A stretch of 64,000 nt of DNA from Pedobacter westerhofensis (lineage in GTDB: Bacteria; Bacteroidota; Bacteroidia; Sphingobacteriales; Sphingobacteriaceae). Position 1 is the stretch's first letter. Every line of letters begins with the position of its first letter. The notes under the pieces are model-generated. The model did no database searches. It worked only from the letters and a program-made list of their open reading frames with translations, and was not told where the DNA came from. Both the position numbers and the translations under genes were made by a program. The stretch lies in contig NZ_FXTN01000005.1 of NCBI RefSeq assembly GCF_900182595.1, forward strand, positions 186,001 through 250,000, given 5' to 3'. This document shows positions 1 to 8,968 of the stretch, in pieces.

Positions 1-21
1 TTTTCAATAATATATAATTCA

Positions 22-29
22 TACTTTTG
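22..29 (+). promoter_or_regulatory. -7 promoter element of the MFS gene
   Basis: TACTTTTG matches the Bacteroidetes sigma-A -7 consensus TAnnTTTG. It lies 20 nt before the ATG at 49, so the leader is very short. The -33 TTG would fall at the window edge and cannot be judged. Confidence 0.45.
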
Positions 30-48
30 CAAAAAAATTGCGCATAGT

Positions 49-1251
49 ATGAAGCTACTCAAACTCCTCTCAAATACAAAAACAAGTCTGATTACACTTT
101 GTCTGGGTGGTATCACCCTTGGAATGACAGAATTTATGATGATGGGCGTTTTGCCTGATGTAGCTAAATCTTTGGCGATCAGTATACCTGCTGCAGGAAA
201 CCTGATTGCTATCTATGCTTTGGGAGTGATTGTCGGCGCCCCTGTAATGGTGGGCGTATTGGGCAAATATCCACCTAAAAGAGTTCTCATCGGTTTGATG
301 ATCACAGTAGCCTGCGGAAATATTTTATTCAGTATCGCCCCTACCTACGGCCTGCTGCTGGTTGCCCGTTTTCTGGTTGGCCTGCCCCATGGTGCATTTT
401 TTGGGATTGGCGCCGTAGTTGCAGCCAAGCTGGCCGATCCGGGCAGTGAGGCCAAGTCCGTCTCTGTGATGTTCGCCGGATTAACCGTAGCCAATATTCT
501 CGGCGTACCCCTGGGTACATTTATTGGTCATAACTTCAGCTGGAGAATTTCCTTTTTCCTGATTTCGGCAATGGCACTGATCACAGCAGCAAGCATTAAG
601 CGCTGGCTGCCGATGCTCCCGTCGCAGTCTGACGCCAAATTTTCGGATAGTTTAAAAGTTTTTAAAAAGATAGAGCTGTGGATCATTATCGGTATTTCCG
701 CGATAGGGACAGGTGGCCTGTTCGCATGGATCAGCTATATAGCGCCGCTCATGACAGATGTTGCCCATTTCGACAGTAATATGATCACGCCGATTATGAT
801 CGTAGCCGGTTTGGGTATGGCTGTAGGAAACTTTGTTGGAGGCCGTTTAGCGGATAGATTTTCACCGCTGAAAACTACGCTTTACCTGTTGCTTGCTATG
901 ATTGTAGTGTTGATACTGGTGGCCTTGCTCAGCCAGTTTAAAGTAGTAGCGCTCATTCTTACGTTCATCACCGGCGGATTAGCGTTCGCAGTAATTGCAC
1001 CAATGCAGATGCTGATGATCGGCGCCGCAAAAGGAGCTGAGATGCTGGCTTCATCGGCTATGCAGGCCAGTGCCAATATGGGAAATGCTTTAGGCGCTTT
1101 CCTTGGGGGCTTACCTATCGCCGCAGGTTTTGGTTATACTTCTCCGGAGTATGTGGGCGCTTTACTGGCCTTTGTAGGATTTTTACTTTGTATATTGTTA
1201 TCCTGGAGATTCAGTGCAAAAGTAAAACTGGAGCAGGCAGCTATTGCCTAG
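49..1251 (+). CDS. MFS transporter, DHA1/AraJ-like efflux permease
   Basis: A 400-residue inner-membrane protein with about twelve hydrophobic segments, the usual size and layout of drug:proton antiporter (DHA1, AraJ/Bcr-like) exporters. The start of the first helix reads LGGITLGMTEF, typical of this group. The conserved loop between helices 2 and 3 is present as GKYPPKRVL, and the helix-4 arginine region reads RFLVGLPHGAFFG. It probably exports a sugar or small drug by proton antiport, but the substrate cannot be told from sequence. A -7 element lies just upstream. The 3' end overlaps the convergent lgt gene by 11 bp. Family call is firm, substrate is open. Confidence 0.85.
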   Translation: MKLLKLLSNTKTSLITLCLGGITLGMTEFMMMGVLPDVAKSLAISIPAAGNLIAIYALGVIVGAPVMVGVLGKYPPKRVLIGLMITVACGNILFSIAPTYGLLLVARFLVGLPHGAFFGIGAVVAAKLADPGSEAKSVSVMFAGLTVANILGVPLGTFIGHNFSWRISFFLISAMALITAASIKRWLPMLPSQSDAKFSDSLKVFKKIELWIIIGISAIGTGGLFAWISYIAPLMTDVAHFDSNMITPIMIVAGLGMAVGNFVGGRLADRFSPLKTTLYLLLAMIVVLILVALLSQFKVVALILTFITGGLAFAVIAPMQMLMIGAAKGAEMLASSAMQASANMGNALGAFLGGLPIAAGFGYTSPEYVGALLAFVGFLLCILLSWRFSAKVKLEQAAIA

Positions 1252-2077
1252 CAATTTTCAGTTCAGTTTCTTCCGGCGCCCCTCTCTTCAGGTACATAAT
1301 CACCAGACCTGTAAGAATAAAAGGAATACTTAAAATCTGTCCCATATTTAACAGGAGACCGGCTTCAAAAGCGCTCTGGTCTTCCTTAATAAATTCAACA
1401 CCTATCCTGAAACAAAAAATCAGGAAAATCACCATGCCAAAATAAAAGCCGGAAGCTTTCGGATATCTGCTTACCTGCAGATAAACCAACCCAAAGATGA
1501 GAAAATAGGCAATCGATTCATACAGCTGTGCGGGATGACGGGGGATATCATCAATCTTCAGGAACACAAAAGCCCAGCTTACATCCGTAGGTTTACCGAT
1601 GATCTCTGAGTTCATCAGATTTCCCAGACGGATGAAAGCCCCCGCCAGTGGAACTACCAATGCAATCTGATCAAGCATAAACCACAGTTTCAGCTTAAAC
1701 TTACGGCAAAACAGTACTAAGCTTACCATAATCCCTATACCGCCACCGTGACTGGCAAGCCCCTGAAAACCGGTGATCTTAAACTCGGGCGTGAAGGTAA
1801 ATGGCAGGATAATTTCAAGCGGGTGCTGCGAATAATAGCGAAAATCGTAAAAAAGGCAATGTCCCAGCCGTGCACCAATCAGCGTGCCCAGCACCACATA
1901 TACGGTTAAAGAATCCATCAGTGCTACATCGATCCCATATTTTACAAATTGTTTTTTAACTACAATATAACTGGCAACAAAAGCCAGCAGGAAAAACATC
2001 GAGTAATATCTAAGTGCAAAAAAACCTAAATCAATAAGAGAATCACTGGGATCCCAAAGTACTGTATCTACAACCAT
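1241..2077 (-). CDS. lgt: prolipoprotein diacylglyceryl transferase
   Basis: Lgt transfers the diacylglyceryl group of phosphatidylglycerol to the lipobox cysteine of prolipoproteins, the first step of lipoprotein maturation in the inner membrane. The 278-residue product has about seven membrane segments, the HGGGIGIM motif and the Lgt signature GRLGNLMNSE (both near the middle). Length is normal for the family. Its substrates include the several lipoproteins in this window (SusD, GH30, MsrB). It is transcribed alone from a well-formed promoter at 2118-2147, and its tail overlaps the convergent MFS gene. Confidence 0.95.
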   Translation of the reverse strand: MVVDTVLWDPSDSLIDLGFFALRYYSMFFLLAFVASYIVVKKQFVKYGIDVALMDSLTVYVVLGTLIGARLGHCLFYDFRYYSQHPLEIILPFTFTPEFKITGFQGLASHGGGIGIMVSLVLFCRKFKLKLWFMLDQIALVVPLAGAFIRLGNLMNSEIIGKPTDVSWAFVFLKIDDIPRHPAQLYESIAYFLIFGLVYLQVSRYPKASGFYFGMVIFLIFCFRIGVEFIKEDQSAFEAGLLLNMGQILSIPFILTGLVIMYLKRGAPEETELKIARQ

Positions 2078-2117
2078 AAGTGTTCAATGCGGGCTAAATT
2101 ATTGGGTTATCTGCCTG

Positions 2118-2147
2118 CAAATATAGATCATATCTGCACTTATGCAA
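2118..2147 (-). promoter_or_regulatory. promoter of lgt
   Basis: On the minus strand TTG (2145-2147) is followed after exactly 19 nt by TATATTTG (2118-2125), a full match to the Bacteroidetes consensus. The predicted transcript starts near 2112, about 35 nt before the lgt ATG. Confidence 0.7.
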
Positions 2148-2198
2148 TAAGGTGGCAGCATATAGAACATGGTAATAACGGAATACAAAAGGGAATCC

Positions 2199-2206
2199 TA
2201 TCTTTG
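2199..2206 (+). promoter_or_regulatory. -7 element of the 7TM-DISM chimera gene
   Basis: TATCTTTG matches TAnnTTTG and lies 32 nt before the ATG at 2239. No clear TTG is present at the expected -33 distance, so a weak or activated promoter is possible. Confidence 0.4.
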
Positions 2207-2238
2207 TATGCTAATCAGATCCGGGTTTCTTTATCTTT

Positions 2239-4146
2239 ATGTTTAATCGATTCAACAATCCTTTTTTATCCCTTGTACTGGCAGTAACTTTAGGCATATT
2301 TATCGCTGCAACGGCCAGGGCGCAAAAGGTGGTAGCTGTAAACGACAGCGTTGAGCAGCATATGTTCAATTTTGGTGAAATTGAGTGGTTAAAGGATCCA
2401 AAAAACAGCCTCAGCTTTAAAGAAATCAGCAGCACTGGATTCCAAAAACACTTCCAGACAAACCTGAGCAGTACTCCCCAGACAAAAGATTTAAAATCGA
2501 CTTACTGGTTCAAAATCAGGATCAGGCACAATAGCCTGGCAGATAAAAGGTTTCTTCTTGAATTTTTTGACCAGACGATTGATCATGTTACAGCATACCT
2601 GCCCCGCAGGGACGGCAGTTATCAGGTGAAAGAGTTTGGAGATACCTTTGATTTTGAACACAGGGAACTGCACCACAAGAATTTTGAGTTGTATATCCGC
2701 AATGACAATAATGAAACACAGGCCTACTATTTCAAATTTAAATCATCCCAGATTGCAGATGTGATTATTGTATTGAGAACTGTAGACTGGTTTATCTCCT
2801 ATGCGCTCGATGAGTACTTCTACTTTGGGATTTTCTATGGAATGATCCTGGTCTTCAGTTTTTATAACCTGATCATGTTTATTGCCATGCGTCAGCGGCA
2901 GTACCTGTACTACGTGCTCTATAATTTAAGTGTGGGGTTCTTTGAGATGAGCACCGACGGTATTGCTTATCAGTACCTCTGGTCTTCTGCCACGCACTGG
3001 AACCAGATCGCATATGCCTTTGCGCTGTACGCAACGAGTGTTTTTGCACTGTTATTTACACGCGAACTATTATTTGTCAAATCGAAAGCTCCCCGTTTAA
3101 ACCAACTGATCCTGTACATCATTGGTATCAGGACGCTTCTGTTTTTGTATGGACTGCTGATTGACCGCGCGCTGCTTACCTATAAATTTGTTGAGTTTAT
3201 CCCCCTGGCAGTCGCTTTTTATACCGGTATATATATCTATAAGAAAGGTTACAAGCCTGCACGTTTTTTCGTGCTGGGATACAGCTTCCTCTTTGCCGGT
3301 TTTACTCTAAAGCTGCTGATCATGTTAGGGCTCACATGGCTCAACTTTGGCGTGGCCAGCTATTACAGCCTAAGCATTTGTTTTGTGCTGGAAATGGTAT
3401 TTCTCTCCTTCGCCATTGGCGATAAAGTGAGAATCCTGAAACATAAAAAAGACAAGGTACAACGGCAGATGATCCGCCAGATGGCTGAGAATGTGAAGCT
3501 GAAAGATACGCTGAACCTGCAGCTTGAAGTAAAAGTAGAAGAACGCACCAAAGAGGTATTTCATAAGTCGCTGATCATTGAAGCAAAAAATGCTGAACTG
3601 CAGGAAGCAAACGACCTGCTGAAACAACAGGCAGAAGAGATCTCCAGGATGAATGTGCTGCTGGAACAGGACAACCAGGAGTTGCAGGTAAACGTGGAAA
3701 AGGTTACGCGCGACAGGGTGATGTCTGCCGATGTGGACTTTGAGGAATTTAGTAAAATCTATCCCGACAAGGACAGCTGCAACCTGTTCCTGTCAGACCT
3801 GAAATGGAAGGATGGATATCACTGCCGAAAATGCAAAAACACCCATTATTATAACGGTCATATACCCTACAGCAGACGCTGCAGCAAATGCGGCTATGAA
3901 GAATCAGTAACTACGTATACTGTATTTCATAATACCCGTATTCCTATCAACAAAGCGTTCTATATGATCTTCCTGATTTACTCTACCAAAGGAAAAATCT
4001 CATCCCATAAGCTCGCAGAAATCCTCAATATTCGTCAGAGCACCTGCTGGACCTACGGTTCAAAGATCAAATTGCTCATGGAGGAGCGAAAGACTATCCT
4101 CAAAAAAACCAATAAAAATGGTTGGAGCAAGCTCGTTCTGGAGTAA
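2239..4146 (+). CDS. 7TM-DISM membrane receptor fused to an IS1595-type zinc-ribbon/HTH module
   Basis: The 635-residue product has a signal peptide (about 1-29, ending ARAQ). An extracytoplasmic region of the 7TMR-DISMED2 type follows (about 40-180), then seven membrane segments of the 7TM-DISM type (about 190-400) and a long coiled coil (about 405-495). The C-terminal 130 residues hold a zinc ribbon with cysteines 529, 532, 548 and 551, then the segment TVFHNTRIPINKAFYMIF and a helical HTH-like stretch (KLAEILNIRQSTCW). This order is that of the N-terminal DNA-binding part of IS1595-family transposases, but no DDE catalytic domain follows. 7TM-DISM receptors usually end in kinase, cyclase or phosphatase domains. 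A direct membrane-bound sensor and DNA-binding regulator is inferred, and the SusCD genes downstream are obvious candidate targets. Domain calls are from pattern recognition only. Confidence 0.75.
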   Translation: MFNRFNNPFLSLVLAVTLGIFIAATARAQKVVAVNDSVEQHMFNFGEIEWLKDPKNSLSFKEISSTGFQKHFQTNLSSTPQTKDLKSTYWFKIRIRHNSLADKRFLLEFFDQTIDHVTAYLPRRDGSYQVKEFGDTFDFEHRELHHKNFELYIRNDNNETQAYYFKFKSSQIADVIIVLRTVDWFISYALDEYFYFGIFYGMILVFSFYNLIMFIAMRQRQYLYYVLYNLSVGFFEMSTDGIAYQYLWSSATHWNQIAYAFALYATSVFALLFTRELLFVKSKAPRLNQLILYIIGIRTLLFLYGLLIDRALLTYKFVEFIPLAVAFYTGIYIYKKGYKPARFFVLGYSFLFAGFTLKLLIMLGLTWLNFGVASYYSLSICFVLEMVFLSFAIGDKVRILKHKKDKVQRQMIRQMAENVKLKDTLNLQLEVKVEERTKEVFHKSLIIEAKNAELQEANDLLKQQAEEISRMNVLLEQDNQELQVNVEKVTRDRVMSADVDFEEFSKIYPDKDSCNLFLSDLKWKDGYHCRKCKNTHYYNGHIPYSRRCSKCGYEESVTTYTVFHNTRIPINKAFYMIFLIYSTKGKISSHKLAEILNIRQSTCWTYGSKIKLLMEERKTILKKTNKNGWSKLVLE

Positions 4147-4272
4147 AAAGAACAGGCCGCTGAGTTTTTCCGGAAGTTCAGTCCCCTTTTTTTTACTCTC
4201 CCCTCCCTTCAATATGGCAATTCAATGCCTGTTTTACCCCCCTTACACAATAAAATGCATTAAAATACTCAA

Positions 4273-4283
4273 GGTATCATACC
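4273..4283. promoter_or_regulatory. candidate operator dyad
   Basis: GGTATCATACC is a perfect palindrome around a central C, about 150 nt upstream of the susC -7 element. A second dyad, GTTAT-N6-ATAAC, lies at 4360-4375, about 60 nt upstream of the -7. Either could bind a regulator. Short palindromes also occur by chance. Confidence 0.25.
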
Positions 4284-4422
4284 GTATCAGTTATGCCGGG
4301 ATACTCCCCTCGTAGCACGATGTTACACCTTGATTTACAGCACTAAAGCTATTCCGGAAGTTATGGTAGTATAACGTATTAAAAAACCTTCAACATACTA
4401 TATATCAGTTACTTATGTAAAA

Positions 4423-4430
4423 TATTTTTG
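4423..4430 (+). promoter_or_regulatory. -7 element of susC
   Basis: TATTTTTG matches TAnnTTTG and predicts a leader of about 70 nt before the ATG at 4505. No TTG sits at the correct -33 spacing, which fits a promoter that needs an activator. Confidence 0.4.
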
Positions 4431-4504
4431 TGATTTTCCTTGCATATAACCTTAAATTGGCCTTAACTTTAACCACCAAATAAAAATTAAACACAAGCAA
4501 AATC

Positions 4505-7414
4505 ATGAAACAAAAAGTTACTCTTTTTATCATTTGCCTTTTATGCGGGATCTCTGTTGCCATGGCACAGAACATCACCATAAAAGGTGAAGTCAAAGAT
4601 CAGCAGGGCTTGCCATTACCGGGCGTATCGGTAACGGTTAAAGGTTCTACCCAGGGAGTAGTTACCGGCAACAACGGAAGTTATCTCCTGTCTGCGCCAA
4701 AAGATGCGACCCTGGTCTTTTCTTTTATAGGTTATAAAAGTATCGAAGAGCCGGTAAACAACAGAACAACGCTAAGTACCAAACTAACGGATGATAACCA
4801 GCAGCTCAACGAGGTGGTGGTAGTGGGTTATGGTACCCAGGTAAAGAAAGACCTCACCACGGCGGTAGTATCGGTATCTTCAAAAGACATCCAGAACCAG
4901 CCGATCACCAATCCACTGCAAGCCATACAGGGTAAAGCTGCAGGTGTACAGGTAAGCTCACAATCAGGGAAACCGGGAGCCGGAATATCCATCAGCATTC
5001 GCGGTAACACTTCGATCACCGGTTCAAACAGTCCGCTGTATGTAATTGACGGTGTTACCTCAAGAGATGCAAGTTTCATCAACCCGAACGACATTGAATC
5101 GATGACAATCCTTAAGGATGCATCCGCAGCTGCAATCTATGGTTCTAGCGGTGCCAATGGTGTGGTGCTCATCACCACTAAAAAAGGTACAGCCGGAAAA
5201 CTGAAGGTGGGTTTCAATGCTTTCACCGGATTTTCCAACTTCTGGAAAAAACAGGATGTGCTCAACAGCGACCAGTATATTGCACTGCAGAGAGAATTGG
5301 GTTACACCACTTTCGGCGGAACACAGAATACCGACTGGCAAAAGGAAACTTTTGGCACAGGTACCCAGAATAACTACCAGGTTTCCCTGTCTGGCGGTAC
5401 TAAAGGCGGCCAGTACTACTTCTCTTCTGGCTACCAGCAGGACAAAGGTGTTGTGGCGCCTGCAAAACTGGACAGGATCAGCATGAACTTTAACGGTTCA
5501 CAAAGCATTACCAGCTGGCTTAAACTCACAGCAACAGCATCACTAACCTCTAACAATTCAGTAGACGTACCTGATAACGCAGGCTCTACAAAAGGCGGCG
5601 TTATCTTAGGCGCGCTTACCACTCCCCCTACTCTAACCATATATGATCCAAACGGTAACTTCACCGCGGTTCCGGCAGGCTACGACTCACCAATTGGAAA
5701 TGCCTTTGGCTCAAACAACAGAACAAGATCTTTCAGGTTTATCGGTGCCTTTGCAGGTGAGATAAAAATCACAAAAGACCTGTCCTTCAAATCAAGTATC
5801 AGTACAAACGGAAGGAAGGAATACTACAATTACTTCCTTGATCCTTACAAAACTGTTTACGGACGTACTGAAAGAGGTATTTACAATAACAGCAAAACCA
5901 AAGACAATGTATGGCTCAATGAAAATATCCTGAGTTACAATAAAACGATTGGTAAGAATGTTTTCGGTGCAATTGCCGGTTACACCATTCAGGAATCCAA
6001 CTATTCGCTAAAACCATATTCTGAATCACGCTTCATTGATGCCACAACAGGAGCAGCTATTGCACCTACTCTGGCAGTAAACGTAAATACAGATGCACAA
6101 TGGGCTAAACAATCTTACTTAGGCAGGATTACTTATGCTTACGACAGCAAATACCTCTTCAGCTCCAACTTCAGGGCTGACGGATCATCCCGTTTTGCTC
6201 CGGGACACCGCTTTGGCTACTTCCCTTCGGTATCCGCAGGATGGAGAATCTCAGGAGAAAACTTCCTGAAAGACAGCAAAACGATCAACGATTTGAAACT
6301 TCGCGGTAGCTGGGGCCAGGTGGGTAATGACGAGGGCATCGGCGATTACGCTTACCTGAAACTTTACCAGATCACGGCACAGAACTCTTACAACTTATCG
6401 CAGCCGGCAAACAGCGAGCTGTCATGGGAGAAAACTACGCAAACCAATATTGGTCTGGACTTAACAATGTTCGACAGCCGCGTCACGTTCACTGCTGATG
6501 CGTATTTGAAAAAAACCAATGATCTGCTGATCAATGTACAGCTGCCGCCATCAACGGGTCTAGGCACACAGGCACTGAATGTAGGTTCAATGGAAAACAA
6601 GGGCTTAGAATTTAGCCTGTCCACCAAAAATTTCCAGAAAGAGAAATTTACCTGGAGCACCGATCTGAATATCTCATTCAACAAAAATAAAGTAACCAGT
6701 TTGGGTTCTGCAACCAGCTCACTGGATTACGCTTCCCTTTATGAGCGTGATGCAGCAGTGAAAGTTGTACCGGGACGCCCGCTGGGCAGTTTCTACGGAT
6801 ATGTATATACAGGTGTAAACGCTCAGACAGGAGCAGCAATGTACCAGGATACAAATGGTAACGGCATTACTGGTTCTGCAGATCCGGCCGACCGTACCTT
6901 TATCGGCAATGCACAACCTAAATATACCTATGGTGTAAACAATAACCTGACTTACGGCAACTTTGGATTATCGCTGTTCTTCCAGGGCGTACAGGGAAGC
7001 CAGATGTTTAATGCTTCGAGACTTGATCTTGAGGGAATGTATGATTCAAAAAATCAATCTACAGCTGTACTGAACCGTTGGACTACACCGGGACAGATCA
7101 CGGATATTCCAAAAGCACTGGTAGCCTCATCTGAGAATTCCTTAACCTCAAGCAGGTTTGTAGAGAACGCTTCTTACCTGAGACTGAAAACAGCTACCCT
7201 TTCCTACAACTTTGGTAAAACCACCCTTGGCAACTGGAAAATGGATAAGCTGATGATCTTTGCCTCAAGTTATAACCTGCTTACTTTTACCAAATACAGC
7301 GGATTAGATCCTGAAGTAAGCCGCTATACGTCAAACACGCCTGATATGGGTGTAGACTATGGTACTTACCCTCAATCCAGAACTTTCATATTTGGTGTAA
7401 ATGTTGGCTTTTAA
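4505..7414 (+). CDS. SusC/RagA-family TonB-linked outer-membrane transporter
   Basis: This is the TonB-dependent barrel that imports glycan fragments captured by its SusD partner. The 969-residue product has a signal peptide (about 1-22), a carboxypeptidase-regulatory-like beta domain (about 24-105), the family segment EVVVVGYGTQVKKDLT, a plug domain (about 110-230) with SPLYVIDGV and DIESMTILKDASAAAIYG, and a long beta-barrel ending in the terminal phenylalanine GVNVGF. Length and motifs are those of standard SusC proteins. The susD gene starts 11 nt after its stop. No N-terminal STN domain is present, so it is unlikely to be a FecA-type transducer for an ECF sigma factor, which leaves the upstream chimera as a possible regulator. 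Confidence 0.95.
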   Translation: MKQKVTLFIICLLCGISVAMAQNITIKGEVKDQQGLPLPGVSVTVKGSTQGVVTGNNGSYLLSAPKDATLVFSFIGYKSIEEPVNNRTTLSTKLTDDNQQLNEVVVVGYGTQVKKDLTTAVVSVSSKDIQNQPITNPLQAIQGKAAGVQVSSQSGKPGAGISISIRGNTSITGSNSPLYVIDGVTSRDASFINPNDIESMTILKDASAAAIYGSSGANGVVLITTKKGTAGKLKVGFNAFTGFSNFWKKQDVLNSDQYIALQRELGYTTFGGTQNTDWQKETFGTGTQNNYQVSLSGGTKGGQYYFSSGYQQDKGVVAPAKLDRISMNFNGSQSITSWLKLTATASLTSNNSVDVPDNAGSTKGGVILGALTTPPTLTIYDPNGNFTAVPAGYDSPIGNAFGSNNRTRSFRFIGAFAGEIKITKDLSFKSSISTNGRKEYYNYFLDPYKTVYGRTERGIYNNSKTKDNVWLNENILSYNKTIGKNVFGAIAGYTIQESNYSLKPYSESRFIDATTGAAIAPTLAVNVNTDAQWAKQSYLGRITYAYDSKYLFSSNFRADGSSRFAPGHRFGYFPSVSAGWRISGENFLKDSKTINDLKLRGSWGQVGNDEGIGDYAYLKLYQITAQNSYNLSQPANSELSWEKTTQTNIGLDLTMFDSRVTFTADAYLKKTNDLLINVQLPPSTGLGTQALNVGSMENKGLEFSLSTKNFQKEKFTWSTDLNISFNKNKVTSLGSATSSLDYASLYERDAAVKVVPGRPLGSFYGYVYTGVNAQTGAAMYQDTNGNGITGSADPADRTFIGNAQPKYTYGVNNNLTYGNFGLSLFFQGVQGSQMFNASRLDLEGMYDSKNQSTAVLNRWTTPGQITDIPKALVASSENSLTSSRFVENASYLRLKTATLSYNFGKTTLGNWKMDKLMIFASSYNLLTFTKYSGLDPEVSRYTSNTPDMGVDYGTYPQSRTFIFGVNVGF

Positions 7415-7425
7415 TTTTTAGAAAA

Positions 7426-8841
7426 ATGAACTCAAAAATATATTCACTGATCGCAGCCGGGGCATTTGTCCTTTCAGTTCAATCTGGCTGCAAAAAAGAT
7501 TTCCTGGATAAAAACCCGATCAACCAGGTTACCGCAGATCAGGCATTCACCAATGCGGCAGCGGCCGAAAAATTGATCCAGGGTGCTTACGATGGAAGAT
7601 ACAACGACTATAACATCTGGGATTACCAGGTAAATGGTGATGTAACGTCTGACAACTGTTATGCAGGTGGTGATAACCAGGCTAACATCCAGATTGACCT
7701 CTTTACCCCAAATGCGACCAACGGTAACGTATCGAGAGACTGGTCGGCCCTCTACGGCGATATCAAAAATGCCAATGAAGTGCTGGAAAACGTCCCGAAC
7801 ATCAACGATGCAGCACTGGATGCCGGCGGCAGAAGAAACCAGATCCTCGCAGAAGCGCGAGGCCTGCGCGCCTATTCTTATTTTAACCTGGTAAGATTGT
7901 TCGGCCCGGTTCCGCTGATCCTGAAAACACCGGCTTCCATCGCAGAAACACAGCCTTCTAAAGCTACTGTGGACGCAGTATATGCACAAATCATCTCAGA
8001 TCTGGAATACGCAGCGACAAACGCGCAGACTACAGCGGCCAACAAAGGTATCTTTACCAGGGGAGCAGCCAATGCATTGCTTGCAAAAGTATACGCATCC
8101 AAAGCTACGCCCGACTGGGCAAAGGTGAACACCTATTGCGATGCCACCATTGCAAACGGATATTCTTTATTCAACAGCTTCAGCGGCTTGTTTGATGAGG
8201 CCAATGAAAACAACTCTGAGTCTATCTGGGAAATGCAGTTTGACGGAAGTCAGCATAGTAACTGGATGCCAGGTATCATTACAGGAACGGGATGGAAAAG
8301 GTTTGATACGCCAACCAATGATCTTTCTGCGGCATATGATGCGGAAGGCGACCTGATCCGTAAAAATGCCAGCATCTTGTTTAAAGATGTAAGCAGTGAC
8401 GGATGGTCTGATAATTACTGGCCAAAAACAAAATATCCCTTTGTAAACAAATACCGTGCGGATACAAAAAGCAATATCTATACGCTGCGTCTGGCAGACA
8501 TCCTGTTATTAAAAGCAGAGGCCCTGAATGAAATCAGTGCAAGCGGATGGTCGCAGGCCAAAGTTCTTGTGGACCAGATCAGGAAAAGGGTAAACCTTGC
8601 AGGAACGCCTGCAGCTGATCAGGCTGCCATGCGCCTGGCGATTGAAAAAGAAAGACGTCTGGAGCTGGCCTTTGAAGGCCACAGATGGTTTGACCTGCTG
8701 AGAACCAACAGGGCAATCACCGTGATGAACGCACAAAAAGATGGCAGCGGGAATACACTGAATTACAATGTGACGGCTGCAAAATTATACTTTCCTGTTC
8801 CACAGGCAGAGGTAGACAGAAATCCCAACATTAATAAATAA
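7426..8841 (+). CDS. RagB/SusD-family glycan-binding lipoprotein
   Basis: The 471-residue surface lipoprotein has lipobox cysteine 22 (VQSGC) followed by KKDFLDKNP, the usual SusD start. It carries TPR-like helices and the C-terminal SusD signature (IEKERRLELAFEGHRWFDLLR). It caps the SusC barrel and binds the glycan. It sits 11 nt after susC and is followed by a strong terminator, so susCD form a compact unit. The bound glycan is not evident from sequence; the downstream GH30 enzyme suggests a beta-glucan. Confidence 0.95.
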   Translation: MNSKIYSLIAAGAFVLSVQSGCKKDFLDKNPINQVTADQAFTNAAAAEKLIQGAYDGRYNDYNIWDYQVNGDVTSDNCYAGGDNQANIQIDLFTPNATNGNVSRDWSALYGDIKNANEVLENVPNINDAALDAGGRRNQILAEARGLRAYSYFNLVRLFGPVPLILKTPASIAETQPSKATVDAVYAQIISDLEYAATNAQTTAANKGIFTRGAANALLAKVYASKATPDWAKVNTYCDATIANGYSLFNSFSGLFDEANENNSESIWEMQFDGSQHSNWMPGIITGTGWKRFDTPTNDLSAAYDAEGDLIRKNASILFKDVSSDGWSDNYWPKTKYPFVNKYRADTKSNIYTLRLADILLLKAEALNEISASGWSQAKVLVDQIRKRVNLAGTPAADQAAMRLAIEKERRLELAFEGHRWFDLLRTNRAITVMNAQKDGSGNTLNYNVTAAKLYFPVPQAEVDRNPNINK

Positions 8842-8851
8842 ATATAATATC

Positions 8852-8885
8852 TACCAAAGGCTGTTCATTCAGCCTTTGGTATTTT
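8852..8885 (+). terminator. intrinsic terminator after susD
   Basis: A perfect 12-bp stem (8852-8863 with 8870-8881), a 6-nt loop and a following TTTT. It separates susCD from the GH30 gene and could act as a partial terminator that lowers expression of the enzyme relative to the transporter. Confidence 0.75.
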
Positions 8886-8968
8886 CAATGGATTTACAGG
8901 AGCGCTGAGCATAGGCTTGATTTGAAATGAAGCCCAAATGACAAGGGGGCGACTTAACGATAAAATAG

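Larger units (their letters stand above)
4147..4504 (+). other. intergenic region upstream of susC
   Basis: This 358-nt stretch has no credible gene and no remnant of a transposase catalytic domain. It holds the candidate dyads at 4273-4283 and 4360-4375 and the -7 element at 4423-4430, so it is best read as the control region of the SusCD operon. Confidence 0.5.

Noticed and set aside
3820..4146. Live IS1595 element
   Set aside because: Only the N-terminal zinc ribbon and HTH are present, in frame with the receptor; no DDE domain, terminal repeats or target duplication were seen.
7474..7989. 171-codon antisense frame in susD
   Set aside because: It lies fully within a well-matched SusD gene, has no family match and follows from the codon pattern of the true frame.
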